Positions 38,201 through 46,976 are shown, numbered from the stretch's first letter. The stretch is DNA of 64,000 bases from Neisseriaceae bacterium (GCA_947446595.1 CANFGS010000001.1:1-64000); one strand, 5' to 3'. Translations and numbers: made by a program. Notes: a model not told the origin generated them from the letters alone.

Positions 38201-41200
38201 TTTGGAATGAAAACGGCTCAAGATGAAGAAGCTTTTTTAGATCCTTCATATCAAGGAATAAACTATTCGATTACTCAGACCTCTCAAGTCTGGTTAGATC
38301 ACAAAGCATACGAAAACAAAGATGGACTTGTTGCTGAGTGGGATTATGTAGAAGAGCTTTTTGCCCCTGATGTAATTGAACAAATGCATGCAGATTATTG
38401 TAACTTAATCGAATTATTGGCTTTAGCAAATTGGGAAATAGATAAATTGCCGCAAATTAATTTATCGCTAGTAGATATAAACTTAATTGAAGCATGTAAT
38501 ACAGCAACTCAGGAAAGAAGTAATGACACTCTATTCTCGCGTTGTGAATCAATTGTAGCAACATATGAACTAAATTTGTCTATTGCTGTTATTGATGATA
38601 TACCGAAATGCGAATATAGTTATAAACATCTTCTATCTGAAGGGTTATTTCTAACAAAATATATCCTTTGGTATAAACAAAGCTTGACCCAAAATAAAGT
38701 AGTATCCAAAAACTTAAACTTCAATAGTCAGCTAATTGGAGTTTTTTGTGAGAAGAGCTATTTACAAGTTCTTGCAACATACTCTGTGATGAAGTCTGGG
38801 CATGGGTATTTACCCTTAAATATTGATTGGCCTATAGGACGTGCTGAGGAAATATTAGATGAAGGTAATGTTTTAATTGTTCTAATTTCAAGGTCAGAGT
38901 ATAATAAAAAAGATGGGTTGGCTAAATTATCGTCTAAATATCATTTATTGGTAATTGAAGATGTTTTATTAGAAATATCATCTAATCTGGAAATCCTATT
39001 TCAACTTAATCACATTAAATTGCCATCAGTTATGGCTAGCGATATAGCATACGTTATTTTCACATCAGGTTCAACAGGAAAACCTAAAGGTGTAACTATT
39101 AGCCATCAAGGAGCAGTAAATACAATTGATGCTGTAAATCGTAGGTTTAATGTCACATCTAGTGATACAGTATTAGCAGTATCAGATTTAAGTTTTGATT
39201 TATCGGTATATGATATCTTTGGGCTACTTTTTGTTGGTGGTACTATTGTTTTTCCACAGCAATTAAAGATAAAGGATCAGACATATTGGTTGGAGCTAGT
39301 TAATAAGTACAAAGTCACATTATGGAATAGTGTACCACAATTAACCGAATTATTAATAAATGAAGCTAAAAGAACCGATGTATCTATTAGCTCATTAAGG
39401 TTGTTTTTGATGAGCGGTGACTTTATATCTGTAACCTTGCCATCTCGGATTAAGGAACTGGCTCATAATGCTCAGGTTGTTAGTTTAGGCGGAGCAACTG
39501 AGGGTAGCATTTGGTCGATATGGTATGAAATAATAGAAGTACCAAGCGTATGGAGTAAGATTCCCTACGGTGTTGCAATGCCAAATCAAAAAATGTATAT
39601 TTTGAATTATAATCTGAAACATTGTCCAGTTGGTATTTTGGGTGATATATATATTGGTGGCGATGGAGTTGCTATTAATTATTGGCAAGATAAAGAAAAG
39701 ACGATGGCAAGTTTTATTGAACATGAGTCTTTAGGAAGGTTATACAAAACTGGTGATATAGGGTGCTGGAATAAAAATGGTTATATGGAATTCATGGGGC
39801 GCTCTGATAACCAAGTTAAAATCAATGGTTATCGTATAGAATTAGAAGAAATTAATAATAATTTATTAAAGATATCAGGAATTAAAGATTCGGTTGTTGT
39901 TTATCAAAAGTTTGGCGAATATTTAGTTGGATACTTGGTTCTTGATAATAATAAAAAAATGATATCTACAGATCAAAAAAAATCAAATCTAGAAGTTAGT
40001 ATTGAAGAATTTAAATTAAAACAATATGGTATTTTAAATGAGTTATCTCCGGCATATAAATTAGCACTTGATTTGGATGAAGCATTCTTTAGATTGAATA
40101 AAAGCTATCGTAATTTCACTGATGAAGATATTACATTAGCATCTATACCTGATATAAATAAAGACAAGTACCAGCTGATTAATTATAAAAACAATAGAGC
40201 AATAACTGCTGAAATCTTGACAAAAGTTTTATCTGGAATTTCTGGATTAGTCTTATCTGATAAAGTTTTACCAAAATATTTATATCCCTCTGGCGGTAGC
40301 AGCTATTCAGTAAGATGTTTTATTAATATAGTGAAACCGCTAGAAAATATAAATTCTGGATACTATTATTATAATCCAGTTAATCACGAACTATGTATTT
40401 CAGATAATCCAAAATTAGCCCTAGAAAATAATGAGAATGAGCTACATTTAATAGTCTACTTGCCTGCTATCAAGCCTTTGTATGGTGATTCATCATTAAA
40501 TCTTGCTTATATTGAAATTGGGCATATGTTAAGCTTATTATGTGAGGAGCTCGATAGAAATTGTATTAGTTACCATGTAGATATTGGTATAAAAACTATA
40601 GATTTGGATAATACCTTGGTTGCTAAAATAGTATTAATGCCAATATCTAAAATTCAAAATGTTAATTTTAGGGTTAATGTAGATTATTTAGAGTATAATA
40701 AATCATCAAATATGTATACTGATATTAATGGTAATTTAAAAATTCAATTATCAGATAATCTTATTGATAAGGCTAACGAACTAAATCAGTTATTAAGTAG
40801 TTCTAAAATATTAGTCGTATTTGAAGCTGAATCAACAGTTCAAAATTTAGTATATAGTGGTGTAGCTGCCCAAAAGTTAATGAGTAAGCTTTATCAATAT
40901 AATATAGGCGGTTGTAGCTTAGGGTATGTTCCATATAATGGTGTTGTTTATTCCTTAGCTTTAGGTAAGGTTGATAGTAAAGAAAAGTCTTTGTCTGAAA
41001 GTAAGTTAACTAAAAAAGATTATCAGACATTGATTAATTTTGAACTTAGCAAAACTCTACCAACGTATATGTTACCACAAAACTATATTTTATTAGATGA
41101 GTTACCAATAACGGCAAATGGAAAAATAGCCCTTAACCAGTTACCAAAATTAACGATACACAAACAAAGTACCTATATTGCCCCACAAAACGATCTTGAA

Positions 41201-41446
41201 GCGATGTTTTGTAGGGCATATGAAGATGTTTTAGGGTTGCCACACAATAATGTAGGGGTGGATGATGATTTCTTTAATTTGGGCGGTAACTCGTTATTTG
41301 GGATGCAGTTAGTTGCGCTTATAAATAGTAAATTAAAGGATAAAATTAATTTAACTCAGTTATATAAATATAAAACTGTTAGGAATATTTGTAATATAAA
41401 TATGAGTCTTAATTCACAACACTTAAGTGAAGAAGTTACGCTATGA
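35255..41446 (+). CDS. NRPS, two modules: A-PCP-Cy-A(Ox)-PCP
   Basis: About 2063 residues. ATG 35255 is preferred (GAGAG at 5 bases); an in-frame ATG at 35231 has its AAAGGA touching the start. Module 1: A domain (1-510; YTSGTTGSPKG near 175, YKSGDLVK, NGKLDRNALP) and PCP (LGGNSLL, Ser near 580). Then a heterocyclization domain (640-1060) with FPLTNVQQAYYLGR and D-ALLM-D near 762-767 in place of HHxxxD. Module 2: A domain (1150-1960) whose pocket residues read D-L-Y-N-L-S-L-I-W, a published cysteine code. An oxidase of the SagB/McbC nitroreductase type (about 1550-1915; SYRNFTDEDI, KYLYPSGGSSYS, GYYYYNPVNHEL, IEIGHMLSLL) is inserted between A8 and A10. A PCP ends the protein (LGGNSLFGMQ), followed by an acidic tail. 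Predicted action: load residue 1, condense and cyclise Cys to thiazoline, oxidise to thiazole. Confidence 0.9.
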   Translation: MNNTQNMLIYQLFEKQVLNTPDNIAIEFDDISLTYLELNNLANQLANYLKKNLEIKNNNYIALYLDRTEQMVVAILAIFKAGCVYVPFDINFPDSRLAYMFNDINPALVITNEHYQNKLQLLLNTTNSSEIQNSQDPNVIKILAIDSQVSKLEIANFPKQNLEISTDLMNLAYVIYTSGTTGSPKGILHIHRSLTDRILWLINSHKISSDFVVIGKTPYCFDPSLREIFVPLLVGAKLVLMPQDTHKDMNKLINYISRYNVNMALFVPSQMQVFLQLLRDEYLDLINTINLKVIYSVGEKLTVSLAKNILEMFPNVKLYNQYGSSESCMIQLEYLVEEGDLFAKEIPIGYAYQNVYVLDKHLNQVKVNEIGELYVGGNALSIGYLNNPKLTLEKFITNPFYTNKQQNNKLYKSGDLVKLLPNDKLEYIGRDDFQIKLRGNRIELGEIESCINKYNSIQQSVVIAKSLLSNTGEVINTYLVGYYVSKLKLDETDVLNYLKQMLPDYMVPNILIHLDGLPLNINGKLDRNALPLPESLSSNNYHPAQNLLESEVIDIFADLLGVSHKNISFTDDFFRLGGNSLLVIRLVAKLNHKFKSNLKTQDIYQLKAINKIYNLMQESLGQFCYDEYQVNGVDEDNLYKPFPLTNVQQAYYLGRFGNFNLGNVATHDYIEYKFNFLDVNLLQKTFNQLLKRHLALRSIFVDNQQQYLATVPEYEIMIYDESERLSIRNMLSHKVYTPSNYPLFDICVSISSTSQYFLHISYDALLMDANSFKILFMEWTNLYNNPTIVLNKLNITYRDYILKFNQVRSSNLWLQAENYWLNKLDTYNFNMSLPLINKDSEIKKPTFKRITKTIANDVWNKIVTKAHHYGISPTIVIIAAYGQVLSHWANQKNICINLTLFNRLPLHEDVNDVIGDFTVLELFNYHSNMTTTINQLFNEIHSNLWHDIENNLFDGIDFQRLIRKHYQLSDTEVVAPVVLTCLFGMKTAQDEEAFLDPSYQGINYSITQTSQVWLDHKAYENKDGLVAEWDYVEELFAPDVIEQMHADYCNLIELLALANWEIDKLPQINLSLVDINLIEACNTATQERSNDTLFSRCESIVATYELNLSIAVIDDIPKCEYSYKHLLSEGLFLTKYILWYKQSLTQNKVVSKNLNFNSQLIGVFCEKSYLQVLATYSVMKSGHGYLPLNIDWPIGRAEEILDEGNVLIVLISRSEYNKKDGLAKLSSKYHLLVIEDVLLEISSNLEILFQLNHIKLPSVMASDIAYVIFTSGSTGKPKGVTISHQGAVNTIDAVNRRFNVTSSDTVLAVSDLSFDLSVYDIFGLLFVGGTIVFPQQLKIKDQTYWLELVNKYKVTLWNSVPQLTELLINEAKRTDVSISSLRLFLMSGDFISVTLPSRIKELAHNAQVVSLGGATEGSIWSIWYEIIEVPSVWSKIPYGVAMPNQKMYILNYNLKHCPVGILGDIYIGGDGVAINYWQDKEKTMASFIEHESLGRLYKTGDIGCWNKNGYMEFMGRSDNQVKINGYRIELEEINNNLLKISGIKDSVVVYQKFGEYLVGYLVLDNNKKMISTDQKKSNLEVSIEEFKLKQYGILNELSPAYKLALDLDEAFFRLNKSYRNFTDEDITLASIPDINKDKYQLINYKNNRAITAEILTKVLSGISGLVLSDKVLPKYLYPSGGSSYSVRCFINIVKPLENINSGYYYYNPVNHELCISDNPKLALENNENELHLIVYLPAIKPLYGDSSLNLAYIEIGHMLSLLCEELDRNCISYHVDIGIKTIDLDNTLVAKIVLMPISKIQNVNFRVNVDYLEYNKSSNMYTDINGNLKIQLSDNLIDKANELNQLLSSSKILVVFEAESTVQNLVYSGVAAQKLMSKLYQYNIGGCSLGYVPYNGVVYSLALGKVDSKEKSLSESKLTKKDYQTLINFELSKTLPTYMLPQNYILLDELPITANGKIALNQLPKLTIHKQSTYIAPQNDLEAMFCRAYEDVLGLPHNNVGVDDDFFNLGGNSLFGMQLVALINSKLKDKINLTQLYKYKTVRNICNINMSLNSQHLSEEVTL

Positions 41447-44400
41447 AAAATTTTATAGCTACGCTCTATGAGGCAAAATCCGAAAATATAATCTTATGGA
41501 AAAAAAGCGATAGTACAGACTTGAGTTTAAAATATGATAAAGAATTTGGTTTATCTGAGATTATCAAAGATAAAATTAAACAATATAAAGATAAAATTAG
41601 AGATATTCTAGCGTTTAATAAAATTAATAGTCAAGAAGAATCCAATTTAATAACTTACTATATGATACCAAATAATTTACGTAATTGTGTGCTATCAGAG
41701 ATACAAAAAGGAATATATCTTCAAAGTAAGATTGATAGTAATTTAAGCACCTATAATGTACCTATTTTAATCCGCATACATTGTAAAAATGAAAAACAAT
41801 TAAATATAATCCGTAATTTAGAGTCTGCAATCACATTATTATTGGAAAAACATTCCATTTTGAGAATGGTAGTTCTAGATGACTTTAAGTATAAAATTGA
41901 TGATACTAGCTCGTTTGAAATATACAAAAAAATTATTTCTTCAAAAAAGCTAAATGAGTACCAAAAAGAACAGTTAAATTTTGTATTTAACCTTGATAGT
42001 GGGCATTTAATAAAATTAGAGATAGTAACTTTAGAAGATTGTGATGACGTTATTCTTAATTTAACTCACCATCATATTTTGAGCGATGCTTACTCTACGG
42101 ATTTTTTGGTTAATGAGCTACTAAATCTATATTTAGGATTAATTAATAATACCATAAATAATAATGCCATTTTTAAAGAACAACTAAATTATTTTGATTA
42201 CCAAGCATACCAAGAATATATTTTACAAACAGCAAAATATAAAACAGCAATTAGTACATTAGTAACTAGATTAAATAATAGTACGCCTCTTCAATTGAAA
42301 CATAAAATAGTCGCAAGATCTAATGTAGGAAATTTTTCTAACTTTCTAGTTGAAGCAGATGTTTATAATAATCTTACCCAACTAGCTTTGGAGGGGGATG
42401 TAAGTTTATATTCGATTTTATTAACAGCATTACATTATACATTAAGTATTTTTAATGGTGACAATCATGACTTTCCAATTGGGATAACTATCTCAAATCG
42501 ACCGTACGAATTTAAAAATGCAATTGGTCCATTTATTGGGATGTTACCTATTTTTTTTAAATATAATAAATCTGAATCAATTTCTACAAATATAATAATG
42601 ATAAATCAGGAGATTTTATACTTAAATGAGCACCGTGATCTTAACTTAAATATTATAGCTAGGGAATCCAAGAAAAATTTGGAAGAAATTATGGGGCTAA
42701 TTCATGTAATGTTTACTATGCATAACTTTAATTCTTCACCTGGAAATAGATCATTACAGGATAAGGTTGAGGTAATCGATGTAACTCAAGATACAGAAAA
42801 ATTTGGAATATCTATTTTAGCTAAAGAAGTTGATACTGGCATAAATTTCTGCATAAGTCATGCAAGTGAGCTATATGAAAATAGTTATATACAATCTGTT
42901 TTTAACAGCTATGTAAATTTATTAAAAAACTTAAATCATAAAACAATACTTACTCCATTTAAACCTACAATGCTACTTTCAAAAAGTGATTATCAACAAA
43001 TTGTTTACACATGGAACAATACGAATGCATCTTACCCAAATGATAAAACCATTCATGAATTATTTGAAGAACAGGTTATAAGAACACCTGATAATATAGC
43101 AGTAGTCTATGAAAACAAAGAACTAACATACAAAAAATTAAATGAAGCATCGAATCAACTTGCCAACTATTTAAGAACTACATACCAAATTAAGGGTGAT
43201 GATTTAATAGCCCTATGCCTTGATAGAAACGAATATATGTTAATAGCGATACTTGCTGTCTTAAAATCTGGTGCTGGATATTTGCCTATGGATCCAGTAT
43301 ACCCAGATGAAAGAATTTCATATATTTTGAAAGATACTAAATCAAAAATATTATTAACTAATGAAAGATATGCCATTAACTTAGGGGTAGCTGCTGATAT
43401 ATCTGTACTTCCGTTAGATAGTCAAAAAATCCAACAGGCACTTCATTTGCAAGCAACATCAAACCCTATACGCCAAATCAATAGCACAAATTTAGCTTAT
43501 GTGATTTATACCAGTGGAACAACAGGTAAACCTAAAGGTGTGATGGTCGAACATGGAAATTTAGTCAATACAATATTATCATTATCTTCCAAATATAATA
43601 TTAAACCATTAGAACATTTTTTATTATTTTCAAACTATATATTTGATGCATCAGTTGAGCAAATATTTTTACCATTGACCAATAATAGCACTTTAATAAT
43701 TCCAAATAAAAGTACTATTGAAGATACTGATTTATTTTTGGATTTTATTAGAGTTCATGGGATTACGCATCTTGAAGCAACACCATCATATTTGCAATTG
43801 TTAGATCCAATGATCTTAGCGAATTTAAATCGATTAATTTCAGGAGGTGAATATCTTCCATTAGATTTATACACGAAATTAGCAAAGCAAGTAGATCTAT
43901 TAATAAATGTATATGGCCCAACCGAGGCAAGTATCACGTCAACTATCGCTATAAATAATTTGAGTATTGGTAGGCCTCTTTCTAATGTTATGGCATATAT
44001 TTTAGACTATAATATGCAACTAGTACCAATTGGAGCAATAGGGGAGTTATATATAGGAGGAGTGGGGCTTGCAAGAGGTTACTTAAACCTACCAGAACTA
44101 ACGTCCGAAAAGTTTATATCTAATCCCTTTCAAAATAAGGATGATAAGTTAAATAATAAGAATAGCAGACTCTATAAAACTGGAGACTTGGCTAGATATT
44201 TGCCTGATGGCAATATAGAGTATATAGGACGTAATGACTTCCAGGTTAAGATACGCGGCTTTAGGATAGAGCTAGGAGAAATAGAGAGTAAATTAGTAGC
44301 ATATCCTGGAATCAACCAAGCGGTAGTATTAGCCCTTGACCATAAAAATAGTTTAGAAAATGGAAATACTTCAGGTAATAAATACTTAGCAGGATATTAT

Positions 44401-45537
44401 GCATCAGATACTAAACTAGATGAAACGACTATACTTACAGAACTAGGAAATCATTTACCAGATTATATGGTGCCAAGTGTACTAGTACATCTTGATAGTA
44501 TACCATTAACTATAAATGGAAAACTAGATAGAAAAGCACTGCCAGATCCGGAATTTATAAGTACTGCTACATACGTAGCCCCAAGAAATGACTTAGAAGC
44601 ATCAGTATGTACTATTTACGCCAAAATTTTAAATATGCCACAAAATAGTATCAGTATAACAGAAAGTTTTTTCAGGTTAGGTGGTAATTCATTAAGTGTA
44701 ATTAAGCTAATTGCTCAATTAAAACATTATTTAGGAATTAATATTGATTTCTCATTTATATATAAATATCCCAGTATAAAGAAAATATCAGAAAATATTC
44801 ACGAAATGAATCATTCTCATTTATTAAGAATTATTGGAAATCTGAATGCTTCTGACAATAATAAACCAATATTTATCTTATTTCATACAGCACGGGGGAG
44901 TTCTGAAGTTTATAGCAATTTTTTAGAATATATACGAAAAGATTTTAATGTCATCTTGGTTAATTCGCATAATTTATCTCAATTTATTACCAAAAACTAT
45001 ATTTATGATTTTAATGAATTGTGTAATTTATATTTTAATGCATTAGAGCCATTAATTACGAGAGACACTAAAGTATTTATAAGTGGATGGTCTTTTGGTG
45101 GGCTAGTTGCTATCGGTGTATTACAAAAAATGTTAACATTTAAGAATAAGCTTAATTCATCTAATTTTAATTTGGTTTTGTTTGACTCCATCCCTCCAGA
45201 TATTATAGTTAAGTTAGTATCTGAGACGTCTATGGAAAATGAAATGGATGAATTATACCCATCATTACCACAAAAAGAGGTTGGTGCAATACATGACAAA
45301 ATGTATATTAATTATACATTAAATTCAAATATTGATGACGTTAAAATGAGCTTGATAAAAGCTAGTGTTACTGAAGAATCAATTAGCAGATTTAATGAAT
45401 ATCAAGATTATAAATATTATGGCTTTGAAAGATATTTTAAAGATGTTGAAAGCTTTACTATAGATGCAACTCATGAAACATTATTTGATGAAAAGTTTTT
45501 ATCAGAAATGGCAAAATATATTATTAATCTAATATAA
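41443..45537 (+). CDS. NRPS terminal module: docking-C-A-PCP-TE
   Basis: 1364 residues, overlapping the first NRPS by ATGA. Residues 1-55 resemble a TubC-type beta-hairpin docking domain. The C domain (about 75-490) has the catalytic HHxxxD as H210-H-I-L-S-D215. The A domain (about 530-1030; YTSGTTGKPKG near 688, YKTGDLARYLPDG, NGKLDRKALP) has pocket residues D-A-E-E-I-G-V-I-T. Two acidic residues (Glu at the 239 and 278 equivalents) hint at a basic substrate such as Lys or Orn; I do not recognise the exact code. PCP Ser lies in LGGNSLSV (near 1083). The type I thioesterase (about 1115-1364) has GWSFGG with Ser1217 and a C-terminal His in DATHETLF. It should add a third residue and release the peptide by hydrolysis or cyclisation. 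Confidence 0.92.
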   Translation: MKNFIATLYEAKSENIILWKKSDSTDLSLKYDKEFGLSEIIKDKIKQYKDKIRDILAFNKINSQEESNLITYYMIPNNLRNCVLSEIQKGIYLQSKIDSNLSTYNVPILIRIHCKNEKQLNIIRNLESAITLLLEKHSILRMVVLDDFKYKIDDTSSFEIYKKIISSKKLNEYQKEQLNFVFNLDSGHLIKLEIVTLEDCDDVILNLTHHHILSDAYSTDFLVNELLNLYLGLINNTINNNAIFKEQLNYFDYQAYQEYILQTAKYKTAISTLVTRLNNSTPLQLKHKIVARSNVGNFSNFLVEADVYNNLTQLALEGDVSLYSILLTALHYTLSIFNGDNHDFPIGITISNRPYEFKNAIGPFIGMLPIFFKYNKSESISTNIIMINQEILYLNEHRDLNLNIIARESKKNLEEIMGLIHVMFTMHNFNSSPGNRSLQDKVEVIDVTQDTEKFGISILAKEVDTGINFCISHASELYENSYIQSVFNSYVNLLKNLNHKTILTPFKPTMLLSKSDYQQIVYTWNNTNASYPNDKTIHELFEEQVIRTPDNIAVVYENKELTYKKLNEASNQLANYLRTTYQIKGDDLIALCLDRNEYMLIAILAVLKSGAGYLPMDPVYPDERISYILKDTKSKILLTNERYAINLGVAADISVLPLDSQKIQQALHLQATSNPIRQINSTNLAYVIYTSGTTGKPKGVMVEHGNLVNTILSLSSKYNIKPLEHFLLFSNYIFDASVEQIFLPLTNNSTLIIPNKSTIEDTDLFLDFIRVHGITHLEATPSYLQLLDPMILANLNRLISGGEYLPLDLYTKLAKQVDLLINVYGPTEASITSTIAINNLSIGRPLSNVMAYILDYNMQLVPIGAIGELYIGGVGLARGYLNLPELTSEKFISNPFQNKDDKLNNKNSRLYKTGDLARYLPDGNIEYIGRNDFQVKIRGFRIELGEIESKLVAYPGINQAVVLALDHKNSLENGNTSGNKYLAGYYASDTKLDETTILTELGNHLPDYMVPSVLVHLDSIPLTINGKLDRKALPDPEFISTATYVAPRNDLEASVCTIYAKILNMPQNSISITESFFRLGGNSLSVIKLIAQLKHYLGINIDFSFIYKYPSIKKISENIHEMNHSHLLRIIGNLNASDNNKPIFILFHTARGSSEVYSNFLEYIRKDFNVILVNSHNLSQFITKNYIYDFNELCNLYFNALEPLITRDTKVFISGWSFGGLVAIGVLQKMLTFKNKLNSSNFNLVLFDSIPPDIIVKLVSETSMENEMDELYPSLPQKEVGAIHDKMYINYTLNSNIDDVKMSLIKASVTEESISRFNEYQDYKYYGFERYFKDVESFTIDATHETLFDEKFLSEMAKYIINLI

Positions 45538-45543
45538 ATGGAT

Positions 45544-45567
45544 GCTGCCATAAATCAATATGGCAGC
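45544..45567 (+). terminator. Hairpin directly after the NRPS operon
   Basis: GCTGCCATA, loop AATCAA, TATGGCAGC: a perfect nine-base stem beginning 7 bases after the NRPS stop. It is followed by TTAAAATTAT, a weak U-tract. Confidence 0.6.
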
Positions 45568-45597
45568 TTAAAATTATCCCCCACAACCCTACCAACC

Positions 45598-45621
45598 GCT
45601 ACCCCATTTTTATGGGGTAGC
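45598..45621. terminator. Second hairpin after the NRPS operon (ACCCCAT type)
   Basis: GCTACCCCAT, loop TTTT, ATGGGGTAGC: a perfect ten-base stem. It shares its core with the terminator at 33827-33847 on the other side of the cluster. There is no T-run after the stem. Confidence 0.5.
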
Positions 45622-45714
45622 TAATGATGTTTTATTGCGCTATAATAACGCCTGGAACTATAAAAAATCAAATCATATTTAACAAATAATGTTATCAAAT
45701 GAAGGGTTTACAAG

Positions 45715-46365
45715 ATGAGATTAGCTTATAAAAGCAATTTATTATTAATCATGGGTACTGTTGGAGTTTTATTATTATCGGGGTGTAATTCTGGTGGCGG
45801 TAATAGTCATACATCTTTGTCGTCAAATAGTCAAATAGGATCAGAAGCTGTTGTTATTGAAAGTAGTTCAATAAATAATGATGGGAGTTTTTTTGATAAA
45901 CCACGAATGATGATTACTAATAGTGCTGGTAGTAAATTATCGTTTTTCGTAATTGAAAGTCCTAGTTTTGAATCTTAATTGGATTTGGTGTTAGCAAATG
46001 CTAGTTCCTCTCAAGATAAAGTAGCTTACGATATTACTTTAAAATTACCTAATAAATCTTTTACATTAGGCAATTCCTCAAAAAGCCCAGACTCTTGTCA
46101 GTTTGTTAAAAAATATGACAGCAGTGCTTTAGAATTTAAATTGAATCCTAGTAGAATGTTTGGTCGTAGCTCATGCAGTTTTACTATTACTTATAATCAT
46201 TCTAAACGAGACTATGATTTAGGTTATAAAAAAACCGCTAAACATAAACGCTTAGATCTAAATTATACTTATTATTCTCCTTCTAACTCAAGTCAGTCAA
46301 AGAGCGATAGTATATCTAATGCTATGTTTTGCTTTAGGGGTGCTGAATCAATAGCGTGCGAATAA
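45715..46365 (+). pseudogene. Lipoprotein gene interrupted by an in-frame TAA
   Basis: The first part (45715-45978) encodes MRLAYKSNLLLIMGTVGVLL followed by LSGCNSGGG, a clear lipoprotein signal, then about 60 residues up to TAA at 45976-45978. The same frame is open again straight after it to 46365 (another 128 residues, with Cys pairs in DSCQF and RSSCSFTI and a final FCFRGAESIACE). Read through, the protein would be about 216 residues. This looks like one gene with a nonsense mutation, unless a TTG directly after the stop restarts translation or the stop is a sequencing error. No family recognised. It follows the NRPS operon but no functional link is shown. Confidence 0.65.
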
Positions 46366-46393
46366 TGGAAGTGGTGGTGTATAGAGGAGATAT

Positions 46394-46927
46394 CTAATAT
46401 CCAAGATCACGATTAATATTTAGGCAAACAAAATTGTATTGCATATGTGCAAAGCTGCCATTGCCTAGTTTTAGCCATTTTATATTGCTATTATTAGTAT
46501 AGTCGTATGCAGTTAGCTTTGTTCCTGAGTCATTATAGAGTGTTGTTGTACGCATTAGGTATTCTTGTGTACTACAATTAATTTGCCAAGATGAGATTAG
46601 ATATTTAAATCGCGGCTCGTTAGTTGGGTAAGCAAATTTATTTGGTGCGGTTACTGTCTTACGATCTTCAAAATTAAATATTTGGGTATTATCACTACTA
46701 ACGCCCGAGCTAATGCTATTAACATTAATTTCGTCAACCATAGAGTTATCATCAGTAGTACCCATATAGCGCCAGTTGTCACCAGTACCGCCAGGCTTTT
46801 GAGATTGTGGAAGTTTTGGAATATTTGTTTTGCCTAATTTATGAGAAGAAGTGCTACTTCCTCCAAACCAAGCGCATCCTGATACTATTACATTAAGTAT
46901 TAGTATTAGGCAGAATTTTTTTTTCAT
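46394..46927 (-). CDS. Surface-adhesin-E-like lipoprotein
   Basis: The start at 46927 gives the classic lipoprotein signal MKKKFCLILILNVIVSGC. In-frame ATGs at 46957 and 46963 have an AGGA upstream but would place the hup terminator inside the coding region. The mature part (about 160 residues) has the pattern of the surface-adhesin protein E family: NWRYMGTTDDNSMVDEINV, FNFEDRKTV, the stretch SSWQINCSTQEYLMRTTTLY and YNFVCLN, with two Cys likely forming a disulfide. Related Haemophilus protein E binds host matrix and plasminogen, but most bacterial members are uncharacterised outer-membrane lipoproteins. Confidence 0.65.
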   Translation of the reverse strand: MKKKFCLILILNVIVSGCAWFGGSSTSSHKLGKTNIPKLPQSQKPGGTGDNWRYMGTTDDNSMVDEINVNSISSGVSSDNTQIFNFEDRKTVTAPNKFAYPTNEPRFKYLISSWQINCSTQEYLMRTTTLYNDSGTKLTAYDYTNNSNIKWLKLGNGSFAHMQYNFVCLNINRDLGY

Positions 46928-46936
46928 TTTAGTTAA

Positions 46937-46960
46937 AAGATGCCAGTAAGCTGACATCTT
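46937..46960 (-). terminator. Terminator of the HU gene
   Basis: On the minus strand AAGATG, CAG, loop CTTA, CTG and CATCTT form a hairpin with one mismatch, followed by TT. It lies 17 bases past the hup stop and just ahead of the MKKK start of the next gene. Confidence 0.55.
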
Positions 46961-46976
46961 CATAATTCCTAAGAAT

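Noticed and set aside
35231-45537. Siderophore assignment of the NRPS cluster
   Set aside because: Cy and Cys domains recall pyochelin/yersiniabactin, but there is no aryl-acid starter, no salicylate or DHB genes and no iron receptor nearby.
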